The notes beneath the pieces were generated by a model that saw only the letters and a list, made by a program, of their open reading frames with translations, ran no database searches and was not told the origin of the DNA. Below, piece after piece: positions 8,001-15,084 of a DNA stretch of 15,084 nucleotides. Within the stretch, counting starts at the first letter, position 1. Each line of letters opens with the position of its first letter. The DNA comes from Eshraghiella sp045129695 (GTDB lineage Bacteria; Bacillota; Clostridia; Lachnospirales; Lachnospiraceae), in the NCBI GenBank assembly GCA_045129695.1, contig JBGVJZ010000046.1:1-15084 (forward strand), written 5' to 3'. A program made the translations under genes and the position numbers.

Positions 8001-10382
8001 AATAACATTAGCACAACAGGTAATATTACTCCATCAGGAAATTATTATGATAGTGGTGTAACACTTAAGCTTAAGCTTTCAGATAACAGTTCATCAATTA
8101 AATCCATTAAGGCATTAATTGGTGACAAAGAGTATGCAGGCGTAATTAACGGAGATATTGCAACCTTTGCTATCTCCGATGGTGTCAGAGGAGATATGTC
8201 CTTTGTTATTACCGATAATGTTGATAATACAGGTAATATTAAGCTTAATGAGTTAAAGCAGGATGGGGAAAATGTATTTACCAATAACTTATTTGTTATT
8301 GATAAGCTTCCTGTGGATATAACACTTAAAGAGGACAGAAAGCCGGATTATAATAACAAATGGTATAACTCCAAGGTGGATATTTCTGTTAATATTGCAG
8401 ATGAAGAAGTTTCAGCAGGTATTAAGGATATTGTAATCTATGTTAATGATGTAGAATATAAGAAGGAGTCATATCCGAATAATACTACCTATAAGAATAA
8501 TTATACCGTATCAATTGATAATAACTGGATTAATTCAGTTATTAATAATGCAGGTTCATATACGGTTAAAGCTGTTGTTGCTGACAATGCAGGAAATGTG
8601 AACACAGATAATATGACTGTATATATTGATACAGTTGCACCTGTACTTGGTGAAATAACAGGCGTGGTTAAGGATAGTAATAATACAGGTGTTGTAACAC
8701 TTACTGTTAAGCTTGATGAAAAACATTACAATGAAATAGGATTAAAGACTGTTCTTAAAATAAGTAGAGAATTGGATGGCGTTGTAACAAATACGGTTAA
8801 TGACAGCTTTAAGGCTCTTAACAGTACAACTGAACAAAATTTTGTATTCAATGAGGATGGAACATATATAATAACTGTTGAATCTGTAGATGCTGCTGGT
8901 AATAAAGCAGTTAGTCAGAGTACAAGCTTTGTTTTGGATAACACAGCACCTTTTGTCAGTCTTGATGGAATTACAACAGATTCATATATACAGGATAGTG
9001 CAACCCTTGATGTTAATGTTATAGAATCAAATTTCAAGGACGAAGAGATTATAATCAGCATTATTAAAGAATTAAATGGTGTAACAGAAACTATTGGAGC
9101 AGAAGAATTTGATGCTACTGTAAAGGATGCTAACAAGCAGTATAGTTTTACAGAAGAAGGAAAATATACTGTTAAGGTTCATGCTATTGACGGTGCGGGT
9201 AATATTTCAGACACTTCATCAATTGTGTTTGTAGTTGATACAAACACTCCGGAGGTATCTGTTGATGGTGTTGATGATGGAATTAACTATACAGATGGCA
9301 CGACTGCAAGTCTTGTTATTAAGGACAATTATTTTAACAACTATACATTAAAGCTTGTTAAAACAGGAAAGTACCTTAACAAAGCCACAGGAGAAATAGA
9401 GGTTATTACGGATAAGGACGTTACAGAAGAATACATTGGTGCACTTACATGCAATAACGTAGAGGCTGTTGGAACACTTAATATAGACAAGCTTCAGGAA
9501 AACGATGGTATATATGTACTTACTCTTACAGGCACAGATAAGTCAGGTAAGAGTATGACTGTAAGCAAGCGTTTTATTGTTAATGGTTTTGGTTCTATAT
9601 ATGTGTTTGATGACACACTTACAGATTTGAAAAATAGCTATGTAACAGAGATTACAGAGGATGTAACTATTACCGAGTATAATCCTAATATGCTGGATGA
9701 GGATTCTATTAAGCTTACAATATCCCGTGATGGCTCACCTATTGAAAATCCTGAATATTCAGTAAAGGCTGTACAGAGTAAGATATCCGGGGATTGGTAT
9801 ACATATGAATACATAATTGATAAGTCTAACTTTGATAAGGATGGTATGTATTCTGTATATGTATCTTCAAAGGACGAGGCAGGAAACTGGTCAGAGAGTA
9901 TTACATACGACCTTTATGATGTGAAATTCACTGTAGATACTACTAAACCTGAGATTTCATCTATTACAGGTCTTGAGAAACGTACAATTAACGCTTCCGA
10001 GGTAGAAGTGTTCTATACATTATTCGATGCTGCATCCATTAAGAATGTAAAAATCTATGTAAATGGTGATTTGGTGGATGAAGTTACAGAGTTCCCTGAT
10101 GGAAATACTTTCGAAGGTTCATTTATAATGACAGCTGGAACTAATCAGAAGGTTAGAATTGTAGTAGAAGATTTGGCAGGAAATATTACAGATACAGATA
10201 ACAAGGATGATAAGGATTTGGGAGCATATCCTGAATTTGAGAACAATGTGGTTATTTCTACCAACTTTTTTGTAAGATGGTATTCTAATAAGGTATGGTT
10301 CTATGGTACTATAGGAGGTGCAGTAGTTCTTGTTGGAATATTGGCTACTGTAATTATTCTTAAGAAAAGAGGAAATGATTAA
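5044..10382 (+). CDS. Giant Ig-like repeat surface protein, signal peptide out of frame by one base
   Basis: A good ribosome binding site (GAAGGGAG) and ATG at 5044 start a clear signal peptide (MNKRGIIKKLSLLLVLTLCL..NISAEE), but this frame stops at 5182-5184. The main frame opens only at about 5154 and has no ribosome binding site at its first TTG (5163). Adding one base near 5163, for example GCTTG to GCTTTG, joins ..EEVTEPVA to LPDSVTVEVV, giving about 1,779 residues. Next come two copies of a ~88-residue domain (5166-5425 and 5424-5711; PDSVTVEVVDREG and PDTINVVVKDFDG, both with FVQGV.FKV). A Big2-like domain follows around 6500-6660. Then come many Ig-like modules, each beginning near D-x-x-x-P-x (7280, 7970, 8625, 8935, 9235, 9935) and containing D-x-A-G-N/K/R. 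A single C-terminal helix plus KKRGND anchors it in the membrane; no LPxTG is seen. Probable adhesin or structural surface protein. Confidence 0.75.
5154..5165 (+). other. Apparent single-base deletion separating signal peptide from mature protein
   Basis: The signal-peptide frame must be left and the main frame entered between 5154 (just after the main-frame TGA at 5151-5153) and 5181. The short GCTTG at 5161-5165 is the most natural place for a lost T. No slippery heptamer or frameshift-stimulating hairpin is obvious, so programmed frameshifting is not supported. Sequencing error, a phase-off variant or pseudogene decay remain possible. Confidence 0.65.
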
Positions 10383-10669
10383 TGGACGGATTATATTTTG
10401 ATTACGACTATGTGGACACAACAGGCAATGCAGCCAGTGGAGCCAATGATATTTTATTGTATGTAATTATAGGTATTGTTGGTGTTATTGCAGTTGCAGG
10501 CTTAGTTTTCGGATTATTATCCTTTATAAAATATACTTCGTTACAGAGAATAGGTTTGAGTGGTCAAAATGCAGCCACCAATGAAGTTGGAGTTGTTTTT
10601 TGTAAAAAATGCGGCAATCAGTTTGCCGCATCCACACCAAGCTGTCCATTCTGTGGAGAAAAGAGATAG
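10382..10669 (+). CDS. Membrane-anchored zinc ribbon protein
   Basis: A 95-residue protein with an acidic/aromatic N-terminus (MDGLYFDYDYVD), one transmembrane helix (~24-48) and a C-terminal zinc ribbon: Cys74-x2-Cys77 and Cys88-x2-Cys91 (FCKKCGNQF...CPFCGEKR). Such ribbons bind Zn and usually mediate protein contacts in membrane or regulatory proteins of Firmicutes. The positive residues after the helix put the ribbon in the cytoplasm. The start overlaps the stop of the giant surface protein (TAATG), so it is translationally coupled. It lies between the exported proteins and the phospho-signalling genes and could act as an adaptor; that role is inference. Confidence 0.75.
   Translation: MDGLYFDYDYVDTTGNAASGANDILLYVIIGIVGVIAVAGLVFGLLSFIKYTSLQRIGLSGQNAATNEVGVVFCKKCGNQFAASTPSCPFCGEKR
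10610..10630 (-). terminator. Terminator-like hairpin, reading on the minus strand
   Basis: TGCGGCAA (10610-10617) and TTGCCGCA (10623-10630) form a perfect 8-bp stem with a 5-nt loop. On the minus strand the stem is followed at once by six T, the shape of an intrinsic terminator. It lies inside the zinc ribbon coding sequence, where no minus-strand gene is evident, so it may block antisense transcription or be chance. Confidence 0.35.
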
Positions 10670-10679
10670 GTAAAGGTAT

Positions 10680-11726
10680 ATGAATAAGATTAATTTGGTT
10701 AACAAGAAAAAGGCAAAATATGCAAATATCAAGATAAAGTCATCTCAGATGATTAACATGAGAGAGGTGGAAGCTATCTCTCAGTGCAAGATATCCGGAG
10801 TAATACCGCCATGTGTTATTAAGGGTAAGTTTATACAATACAACGTATCTAATTATATTCAATTGGAAGCGTTTTTAAAAGTAGTAATTTCCCGGAAGAC
10901 CTTTGTTAGTATTATCACTCAGATTTTTGATATTATTGCATCTACTCAAAGCATTATGTTAAATCCAAGTTATTTTATATATGATAAGAAATATGTTTTC
11001 GTTGAACCTAATCTTAAGAAAGTATTTTTATTATATGTTCCGATAATTAATTATGAATATAGTAATAATGTTAAAGCTTTTTATCAGTCATTAGCATTTG
11101 ATACTGTTTTTAATCAAACGGAAGATTGTACATATGTCAGAGAATATATTAACTACTTTAATTCACATATTAATTTTTCTGTATATGAATTTGAAACTTT
11201 TATAAAGAAATATCATGATAAAGAAGCATCTGTTAATACTGACCGTAAGTCATCTGAACTTCTTTCAAGCAAACTAGGCTCCGGTAAATTGGCTAATGGT
11301 GTGAGACGAAGTATGCCTATTGAATATATTAGAGCGAGTGAAGTTAATAGAAGTGGCTTGACAGGTACTACAGTGTTAGGGGCAGAGGAGTGCGGAACAA
11401 CAATTCTATCTGCTAATGTACTTAATAAAAAGAATTATCCATATCTTATTCGCGTAAAAACGGGGGAACGAATTGATATTAACAAAGACGAATTCCGTAT
11501 TGGCAAAAGTCGTACTGATAATGATTACAGTATTTCTGACAATGGTGCAATAAGCAGAAAGCATTTAAAAATAATAATTGATAATGATAATTATTATGCT
11601 TTGGATGATTCGTCTACTAATGGAACATATATTGATGATGTAAGAATAAAAGCGGGCGAGGCAACACAGATAAAGCCGGGTCAATTGTTACGTTTGGCAG
11701 ATGAAGAACTGAATTTTGAAATATAA
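10680..11726 (+). CDS. FHA domain protein with DUF6382-like N-terminal domain
   Basis: A 348-residue soluble protein. Residues ~1-180 resemble DUF6382, a domain found ahead of FHA domains in Clostridia (ISRKTFVSIITQIFDII...LNPSYFIYDKKYVFVEP..KKVFLLYVPI). The pattern also recalls the pseudokinase-like N-domain of EssB/YukC in type VII secretion, but that likeness is only by eye. A polar linker (~182-250) carries two Thr-Thr-x-Leu motifs, TTVL (230-233) and TTIL (240-243). The FHA domain (~254-348) is intact, with G-K-S (275-277), S-R-K-H (292-295) and N-G-T (314-316), the residues that grip phosphothreonine. It should bind Thr-phosphorylated partners or its own phosphorylated linker, as GarA and OdhI do. 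Phosphatase and kinase genes follow directly, and AAAGG precedes the ATG. Confidence 0.85.
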   Translation: MNKINLVNKKKAKYANIKIKSSQMINMREVEAISQCKISGVIPPCVIKGKFIQYNVSNYIQLEAFLKVVISRKTFVSIITQIFDIIASTQSIMLNPSYFIYDKKYVFVEPNLKKVFLLYVPIINYEYSNNVKAFYQSLAFDTVFNQTEDCTYVREYINYFNSHINFSVYEFETFIKKYHDKEASVNTDRKSSELLSSKLGSGKLANGVRRSMPIEYIRASEVNRSGLTGTTVLGAEECGTTILSANVLNKKNYPYLIRVKTGERIDINKDEFRIGKSRTDNDYSISDNGAISRKHLKIIIDNDNYYALDDSSTNGTYIDDVRIKAGEATQIKPGQLLRLADEELNFEI

Positions 11727-11739
11727 TGGAGGTTGTACT

Positions 11740-12510
11740 GTGAAATATATATCAGGTATAGCTACAGATATTGGAATAAAAAAAAGTACTAACCAGGACA
11801 GTGTAATATTAAGAATCGGAAAAACTGTTAATGAAGATGTTGCATTAATAGTTCTTTGTGATGGAATGGGAGGATTGTCCAAAGGTGAACTTGCAAGTGC
11901 TGAAGTTGTTAGAGCTTTTACAAATTGGTTTGACGAGAAGTTGGCAGATGCATTACAGAGTCAAACCGGCTTTGATAAAATCATAGAAGAGTGGAAAGAA
12001 ATTCTATATTATCAAAATGAAAAGCTGTACAACTATGGCAAGGATAATGGAGTTAATTTAGGTACTACGATTTCAGCTGTACTTATGGTTAATAATGCTT
12101 ATGCCATTGTTAACGTTGGTGATTCACGAGTATATAGATTAACAGGTAAATTAGAACAGATTACAGAGGATCAGTCACTTGTTGCAAGAGAAGTAAAGCT
12201 TGGCAGATTAACGCCCGAAGAAGCAAGTGTGGACCCTAGACGTAATGTTCTTTTGCAGTGTGTTGGAGCTACAGCAGATTTGGAGATTAATTCATATACC
12301 GGGGAGCTTAAGATTGGTGAAGCAATGCTTTTGTGCTCTGATGGATTCAGACATATGATAACGCCGGAAGAAATATATAATGAAATCAGTCCTGAGAAAG
12401 TACTTAATGATATTGTGGCAACTTCCAAGCTTGAGACGTTGATTAAAGTGAATAAGGAACGTCAGGAGACTGATAATATTACTGCGGTATATATAAAGTT
12501 AGGTGAGTAA
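11740..12510 (+). CDS. PP2C-family Ser/Thr protein phosphatase
   Basis: The GTG at 11740 is chosen because GGAGG (11728-11732) lies 7 bp upstream; a longer in-frame version from TTG at 11716 would overlap the FHA gene and contain this site. The 256-residue product is a complete bacterial PP2C domain: TDIGIKKSTNQDS near the start, catalytic DGMGG (41-45), VGDSRVYR (GDSR 127-130), PRRNVLLQCVG, LLCSDGF (Asp201) and QETDNITAV (Asp245-Asn246). All metal-binding aspartates are present, so it should be an active, cytoplasmic Mn/Mg-dependent phosphatase. It sits immediately upstream of the kinase gene, with the kinase ATG directly after its TAA, so it most likely reverses that kinase's phosphorylation, as PrpC/Stp does for PrkC/Stk. 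Confidence 0.95.
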   Translation: MKYISGIATDIGIKKSTNQDSVILRIGKTVNEDVALIVLCDGMGGLSKGELASAEVVRAFTNWFDEKLADALQSQTGFDKIIEEWKEILYYQNEKLYNYGKDNGVNLGTTISAVLMVNNAYAIVNVGDSRVYRLTGKLEQITEDQSLVAREVKLGRLTPEEASVDPRRNVLLQCVGATADLEINSYTGELKIGEAMLLCSDGFRHMITPEEIYNEISPEKVLNDIVATSKLETLIKVNKERQETDNITAVYIKLGE

Positions 12511-14226
12511 ATGGCACGAGTAGGAACAATAATTGATAATAAGTATGAAATACTTAAGGAAGTTGGTCGAGGCGGTATGTCCGTTGTATATCTTGCAATG
12601 GATAGAAGACTTAATAAACAATGGGCTGTTAAAGAGATTACCAAAATAGCCAATGATAAAAATAATGAAGTAGTAGTACAAAGTCTGTTAATCGAAGCTA
12701 ATATGATGAAAAAACTTGATCATCCATCGTTACCAAGAATTGTTGATATCATTGATAACGGGCGAACTATCTATGTCATTATGGATTATATAGAAGGAGA
12801 ATCACTTGATAAAATCCTTAAAAACGGTGGAGCCCAGCCTCAGGAATTAGTTATTGAGTGGGCAAAACAGTTATGTAATGTTTTGAGATATCTTCATTCG
12901 CAGAATCCGCCAATAATATACAGGGATATGAAACCTGCTAATGTTATGCTTAAACCTGAAGGAACTCTTAAGGTTATTGATTTTGGTATTGCGAGAGAGT
13001 ATAAGGAGCATAATATTGAAGATACTGTAAGTCTTGGAACCAAGGGATATGCTGCACCGGAACAGTTTGGCGGAAAGGGTCAGACAGATGCCAGAACGGA
13101 TATTTATTGTCTTGGTGTTACACTATATCATTTAATTACAGGACAGAATCCATGTGAGCCACCTTATGAGTTGTATCCGATTCGTCAATGGAATCCTACA
13201 TTGTCATCAGGTTTAGAATACATTATTCAGAAATGCACTCAGCTTAATCCAATGGACAGATATCAGAATTGTGATGAGCTTATGTATGCATTGGAGCATT
13301 ATAGTGAAATTGATGATATATATAAGAATAAACAGAAGAAAAGGATTGTTGCTTTTACTGTAGTTCTTGGTTTGTCTATAATAATGCTTATAGCAGGTTT
13401 TCTTTTTGACCACTTGTTTACATTACAGAAGGATGAAAACTACGAGATTAAAGTTAATATTAGTGACTCTACAGGCTATGAACAGAAAGTGGACAGTTAC
13501 ATAGAAGCAATTGATTTATATCCCGAGCGATATGAGGCATACATTAAATTGCTTGAAGCATACTCTAATAATAACAAATTTGGTAATGAAGAAAGCCAAC
13601 AATTTATGAATTATTACAATGATTCTTTTTCAGGTAATAAATTGTCAGAAATGAATACATCAGACGAAGGCTTTGCGGAATTAAATTATAAAGCAGGAAT
13701 TACATATTTTTATCTGTATAATGAGAATGATACAAACGTAACATTAAAGGATAAAGCACTAAAAGCATATTCATTTTTTCAAAATGTAGTTTCGTATAGT
13801 AATAATGAATATATTAATTATAGTATTTGTGAAAGCTATTTTATTGTCTGTGATTTTTATAAAAATTATGTGTCTAATGCTACCAATACAAAGGAGCCTT
13901 CATATGAAATATACTATGAACTTCTAAATTCATTAGACAAGTGTATAACCAATTTGGATGAATACGACTATGACGATTTGCCTTATATTAAGTTAACCGT
14001 TTATGAAGCAGTTTGTGATTTGTTAAATGAGCAACGGAAAGGCTTTGCGGTTACAGGTATAAGTCAGGATATGGTATTGGGATTAATGGAAAATATTTTT
14101 GAAGAAACCGAAGATTTGGCAGTTACACAGGAAAAATCCATTAATAAGCAGAATAGTATTCTCTCAAAAGAGGAAGAGTATATAAGAAATATTACTATTA
14201 CATATGAAAATACGGAAGAGAGGTAA
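12511..14226 (+). CDS. Membrane Ser/Thr protein kinase (Hanks type) with helical extracytoplasmic domain
   Basis: A 571-residue protein. The kinase domain (~10-265) is complete: Gly loop GRGGMSVVYLA (19-29), catalytic Lys41 in WAVKEI, Glu62 in helix C, YRDMKPANV with Asp139 and Lys141, DFG (157-159), activation segment ending APE (182-184), and D-I-Y-C-L-G-V. It should be active on Ser/Thr. A basic stretch (NKQKKR) leads to one transmembrane helix (~279-298). The outer part (~305-571) is not PASTA; it is a helical array with TPR-like spacing (YIEAIDLYPERYEAYIKLLEAY), so the input signal probably differs from the muropeptides sensed by PrkC/PknB. The gene abuts the phosphatase gene. Likely substrates are the FHA protein linker and the Thr-x-x-Leu membrane protein; this is inference. 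Confidence 0.93.
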   Translation: MARVGTIIDNKYEILKEVGRGGMSVVYLAMDRRLNKQWAVKEITKIANDKNNEVVVQSLLIEANMMKKLDHPSLPRIVDIIDNGRTIYVIMDYIEGESLDKILKNGGAQPQELVIEWAKQLCNVLRYLHSQNPPIIYRDMKPANVMLKPEGTLKVIDFGIAREYKEHNIEDTVSLGTKGYAAPEQFGGKGQTDARTDIYCLGVTLYHLITGQNPCEPPYELYPIRQWNPTLSSGLEYIIQKCTQLNPMDRYQNCDELMYALEHYSEIDDIYKNKQKKRIVAFTVVLGLSIIMLIAGFLFDHLFTLQKDENYEIKVNISDSTGYEQKVDSYIEAIDLYPERYEAYIKLLEAYSNNNKFGNEESQQFMNYYNDSFSGNKLSEMNTSDEGFAELNYKAGITYFYLYNENDTNVTLKDKALKAYSFFQNVVSYSNNEYINYSICESYFIVCDFYKNYVSNATNTKEPSYEIYYELLNSLDKCITNLDEYDYDDLPYIKLTVYEAVCDLLNEQRKGFAVTGISQDMVLGLMENIFEETEDLAVTQEKSINKQNSILSKEEEYIRNITITYENTEER

Positions 14227-14232
14227 TGATAA

Positions 14233-14667
14233 TTGAATAATATTTATCAAATAATTTCAATAATTGCCTTTGTTCTGGCAGGCTTGTTATTCATTGTAGC
14301 TATTATTTTGTTCTTTGCATTGAATGTAAAAAAGGCAATAGATATTCTTTCCGGACATGCAGAAAAGAAATCTATTATGCAGATGCAGAATGTTGCAGCG
14401 ACCAATGAGAAAAATGCAGTATACTCTTTTAAAGGTCAGGATTTAAAACAGACTAATAAATTATCACAACCGGAACAGAATGTTGAAGAAGATGATTCGA
14501 CTATGATTTTGGAAAATGATGACGGAGCGACTGTTTTATTGGATGAAAGTGAACAGGCTACGGTTGTGCTTAGTGATAATACAGAGACTGAAATTTTGCA
14601 TAATGCAAATAGCTATATCAGAATTGTTAAAGAGGTATTGTATATTCATACAAAGGAAGTTCTATAA
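14233..14667 (+). pseudogene. Membrane protein with Thr-x-x-Leu motifs and a broken C-terminal FHA domain
   Basis: The gene starts at TTG 14233, with GAGAGG about 10 bp upstream. Residues 6-30 are a transmembrane helix. A cytoplasmic linker follows with T90-M-I-L, T100-V-L-L and T110-V-V-L, each ten residues apart, plus T119-E-I-L. The last residues (IVKEVLYIHTKEV) look like the first strands of an FHA domain, then a stop comes early. In the +1 frame the DNA continues FYKTQKISGYPIRKNSRI up to about 14707. Its Y-x-I-x-x-N-x-x-I spacing matches Y283-S-I-S-D-N-G-A-I of the intact FHA protein. I infer one lost base near 14660, then truncation by the IS5-type element. In intact form it would have been a second, membrane-bound FHA protein. 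If expressed, the membrane helix and phospho-acceptor-like linker remain. Confidence 0.6.
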
Positions 14668-14722
14668 AACACAGAAAATAAGCGGGTATCCCATTAGAAA
14701 AAATTCTAGGATAATCAAACTT

Positions 14723-14774
14723 TTTGATGGTTTGGTTTGATGGGCTGATTTGATGGTCTACGATGATGGGCTGG
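14723..14774 (+). repeat. Four tandem 13-bp degenerate repeats, consensus TTTGATGGGCTGG
   Basis: Units begin at 14723, 14736, 14749 and 14762, exactly 13 bp apart. Each contains the core TTTGATGG (the last has GATGATGG). The last unit runs into the terminator stem. Such iterated short repeats near an element end could be transposase binding sites, but no such case is known to me for this family. Confidence 0.7.
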
Positions 14775-14796
14775 TGTTTAGAGCGCCAGCCCTTTT
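14768..14796 (+). terminator. Intrinsic terminator after the operon
   Basis: GGGCTGGTG (14768-14776) pairs with CGCCAGCCC (14784-14792), nine pairs with one G-T wobble and a 7-nt loop, followed by TTTT. It would stop + strand transcription coming from the operon. It also lies just after the stop of the minus-strand gene, with AAAA/TTTT on both flanks nearest that gene, so it might serve both directions. Confidence 0.7.
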
Positions 14797-14805
14797 AAAA
14801 TGGGA

Positions 14806-14973
14806 TTAAAAAGGAATATCAATCCCAGCTTCTTTAAGCAGATTTTCTAGTAGGTGAATCCTGTTAGTGAGGTACTGTATTTCTATCCAGTTTTCATGAC
14901 AGAGGGCATCAGCTTCCTTAAGTTCTTGTTTTGTAAGTTCGAAATCTAGGGAAACGCTGATTAATTCAAGCAT
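14806..14973 (-). CDS. Small coiled-coil-like hypothetical protein, 55 residues
   Basis: A 55-codon minus-strand frame runs from ATG (14973-14971) to TAA (14808-14806). The product is strongly helical, with regular Leu/Ile spacing (ENWIEIQYLTNRIHLLENLL) and the ending KEAGIDIPF. It stops 10 bases before the hairpin terminator, as a real gene would. No clear ribosome binding site is seen in front of the ATG. It is divergent from the transposase gene, so it may be an IS passenger, a regulator, or the end of an older gene. I do not recognise a family. Confidence 0.5.
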   Translation of the reverse strand: MLELISVSLDFELTKQELKEADALCHENWIEIQYLTNRIHLLENLLKEAGIDIPF

Positions 14974-15025
14974 TTTCAGTTAATATATGATAAAATGTAA
15001 GTATCAAACAAAAGGTGGTATACCT

Positions 15026-15084
15026 ATGAATCAAATGACACTTACAGATATGGAATATTCCAATCGCAAAAAGAAAACCAAACG
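15026..15084 (+). CDS. IS5-family transposase, N-terminal fragment
   Basis: The ATG at 15026 follows AAAGGTGG (15011-15018). The 19 visible codons begin MNQMTLTDMEYSNRKKKTK, which matches the usual N-terminus of IS5-family DDE transposases in gut Clostridia ((F/L)xDxEY..RKKxT(K/R)). The gene continues beyond the window, so its intactness is unknown. A weak -10-like TATGAT lies at 14986-14991 without a convincing -35. Confidence 0.8.
   Translation, partial: MNQMTLTDMEYSNRKKKTK

Larger units (their letters stand above)
14710..15084 (+). mobile_element. Left part of an IS5-family insertion sequence (boundary approximate)
   Basis: The segment ends in the first codons of an IS5-type transposase. 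Upstream of it lie, in order, a 13-bp tandem repeat, a hairpin terminator and a small minus-strand gene, none related to the operon. The left boundary is set near 14710 because FHA-like coding likeness fades there; no terminal inverted repeat can be checked, since the right end lies outside the window. Confidence 0.55.

Noticed and set aside
10119..10421. Minus-strand 100-codon frame across the end of the giant gene
   Set aside because: It is antisense to a well-supported coding region, low-complexity in composition and without start signals.
141..14710. Composite transposon formed by the two flanking IS elements
   Set aside because: They belong to different families (IS3 and IS5) with unrelated ends, so they cannot mobilise the segment together in the usual way.
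14516..14740. Plus-strand 74-codon frame overlapping the last membrane protein
   Set aside because: The first part is an out-of-frame shadow; only its last ~20 codons are meaningful, as the shifted remnant of an FHA domain.
1..15084. CRISPR array, tRNA or rRNA genes
   Set aside because: No regularly spaced direct repeats of CRISPR size and no tRNA or rRNA-like conserved segments were seen on either strand.

Overview
The window is AT-rich DNA that looks like a chromosome segment from a Gram-positive member of the Clostridia, most likely Lachnospiraceae. The basis is codon and base composition, GGAGG-type ribosome binding sites, large Ig-like surface proteins with Thr/Pro/Glu linkers, and paired IS3- and IS5-type elements. 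The assignment is by general likeness only.

Layout. Bases 1-141 are the right end of an IS3-family element: the last 21 codons of its transposase plus a terminal inverted repeat. This element cut off the 5' end of a large surface protein gene (174-2375). From there to 14667 every gene is on the + strand, with gaps of at most about 35 bp or small overlaps, and I see no convincing + strand terminator inside, so it reads as one long operon. The order is: 5'-truncated SLH-like/Big2 surface protein; two small all-helical proteins without signal peptides that resemble WXG100-superfamily or partner proteins; two DUF3592-like two-helix membrane proteins; a predicted lipoprotein with a Thr/Pro linker and a BamE-like domain; a giant repeat-rich Ig-like surface protein (about 1,780 residues) whose signal peptide is out of frame by one base; a membrane-anchored zinc ribbon protein; a protein with a DUF6382-like domain and an FHA domain; a PP2C phosphatase; a membrane-spanning Ser/Thr kinase with a helical outer domain; and a membrane protein with Thr-x-x-Leu motifs that ends in what looks like a broken FHA domain. 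From about 14710 on, the DNA probably belongs to an IS5-family element: a 13-bp tandem repeat, a hairpin terminator, a 55-codon gene on the minus strand and the start of the transposase at 15026.

How the genes may work together (inference). The kinase, phosphatase and FHA protein form a reversible Thr-phosphorylation module. Both the FHA protein and the last membrane protein carry Thr-x-x-Leu motifs spaced ten residues apart, a shape suited to phospho-dependent FHA docking. The upstream genes encode exported or envelope proteins and a pair of small helical proteins like those handled by type VII secretion. The operon may thus encode an envelope display or export system under kinase control. 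No FtsK/EssC-type ATPase is present in the window, so a type VII link is not shown. Both ends are damaged by insertion sequences and two genes carry apparent single-base losses, so this copy may be decaying, phase-variable, or contain sequencing errors.
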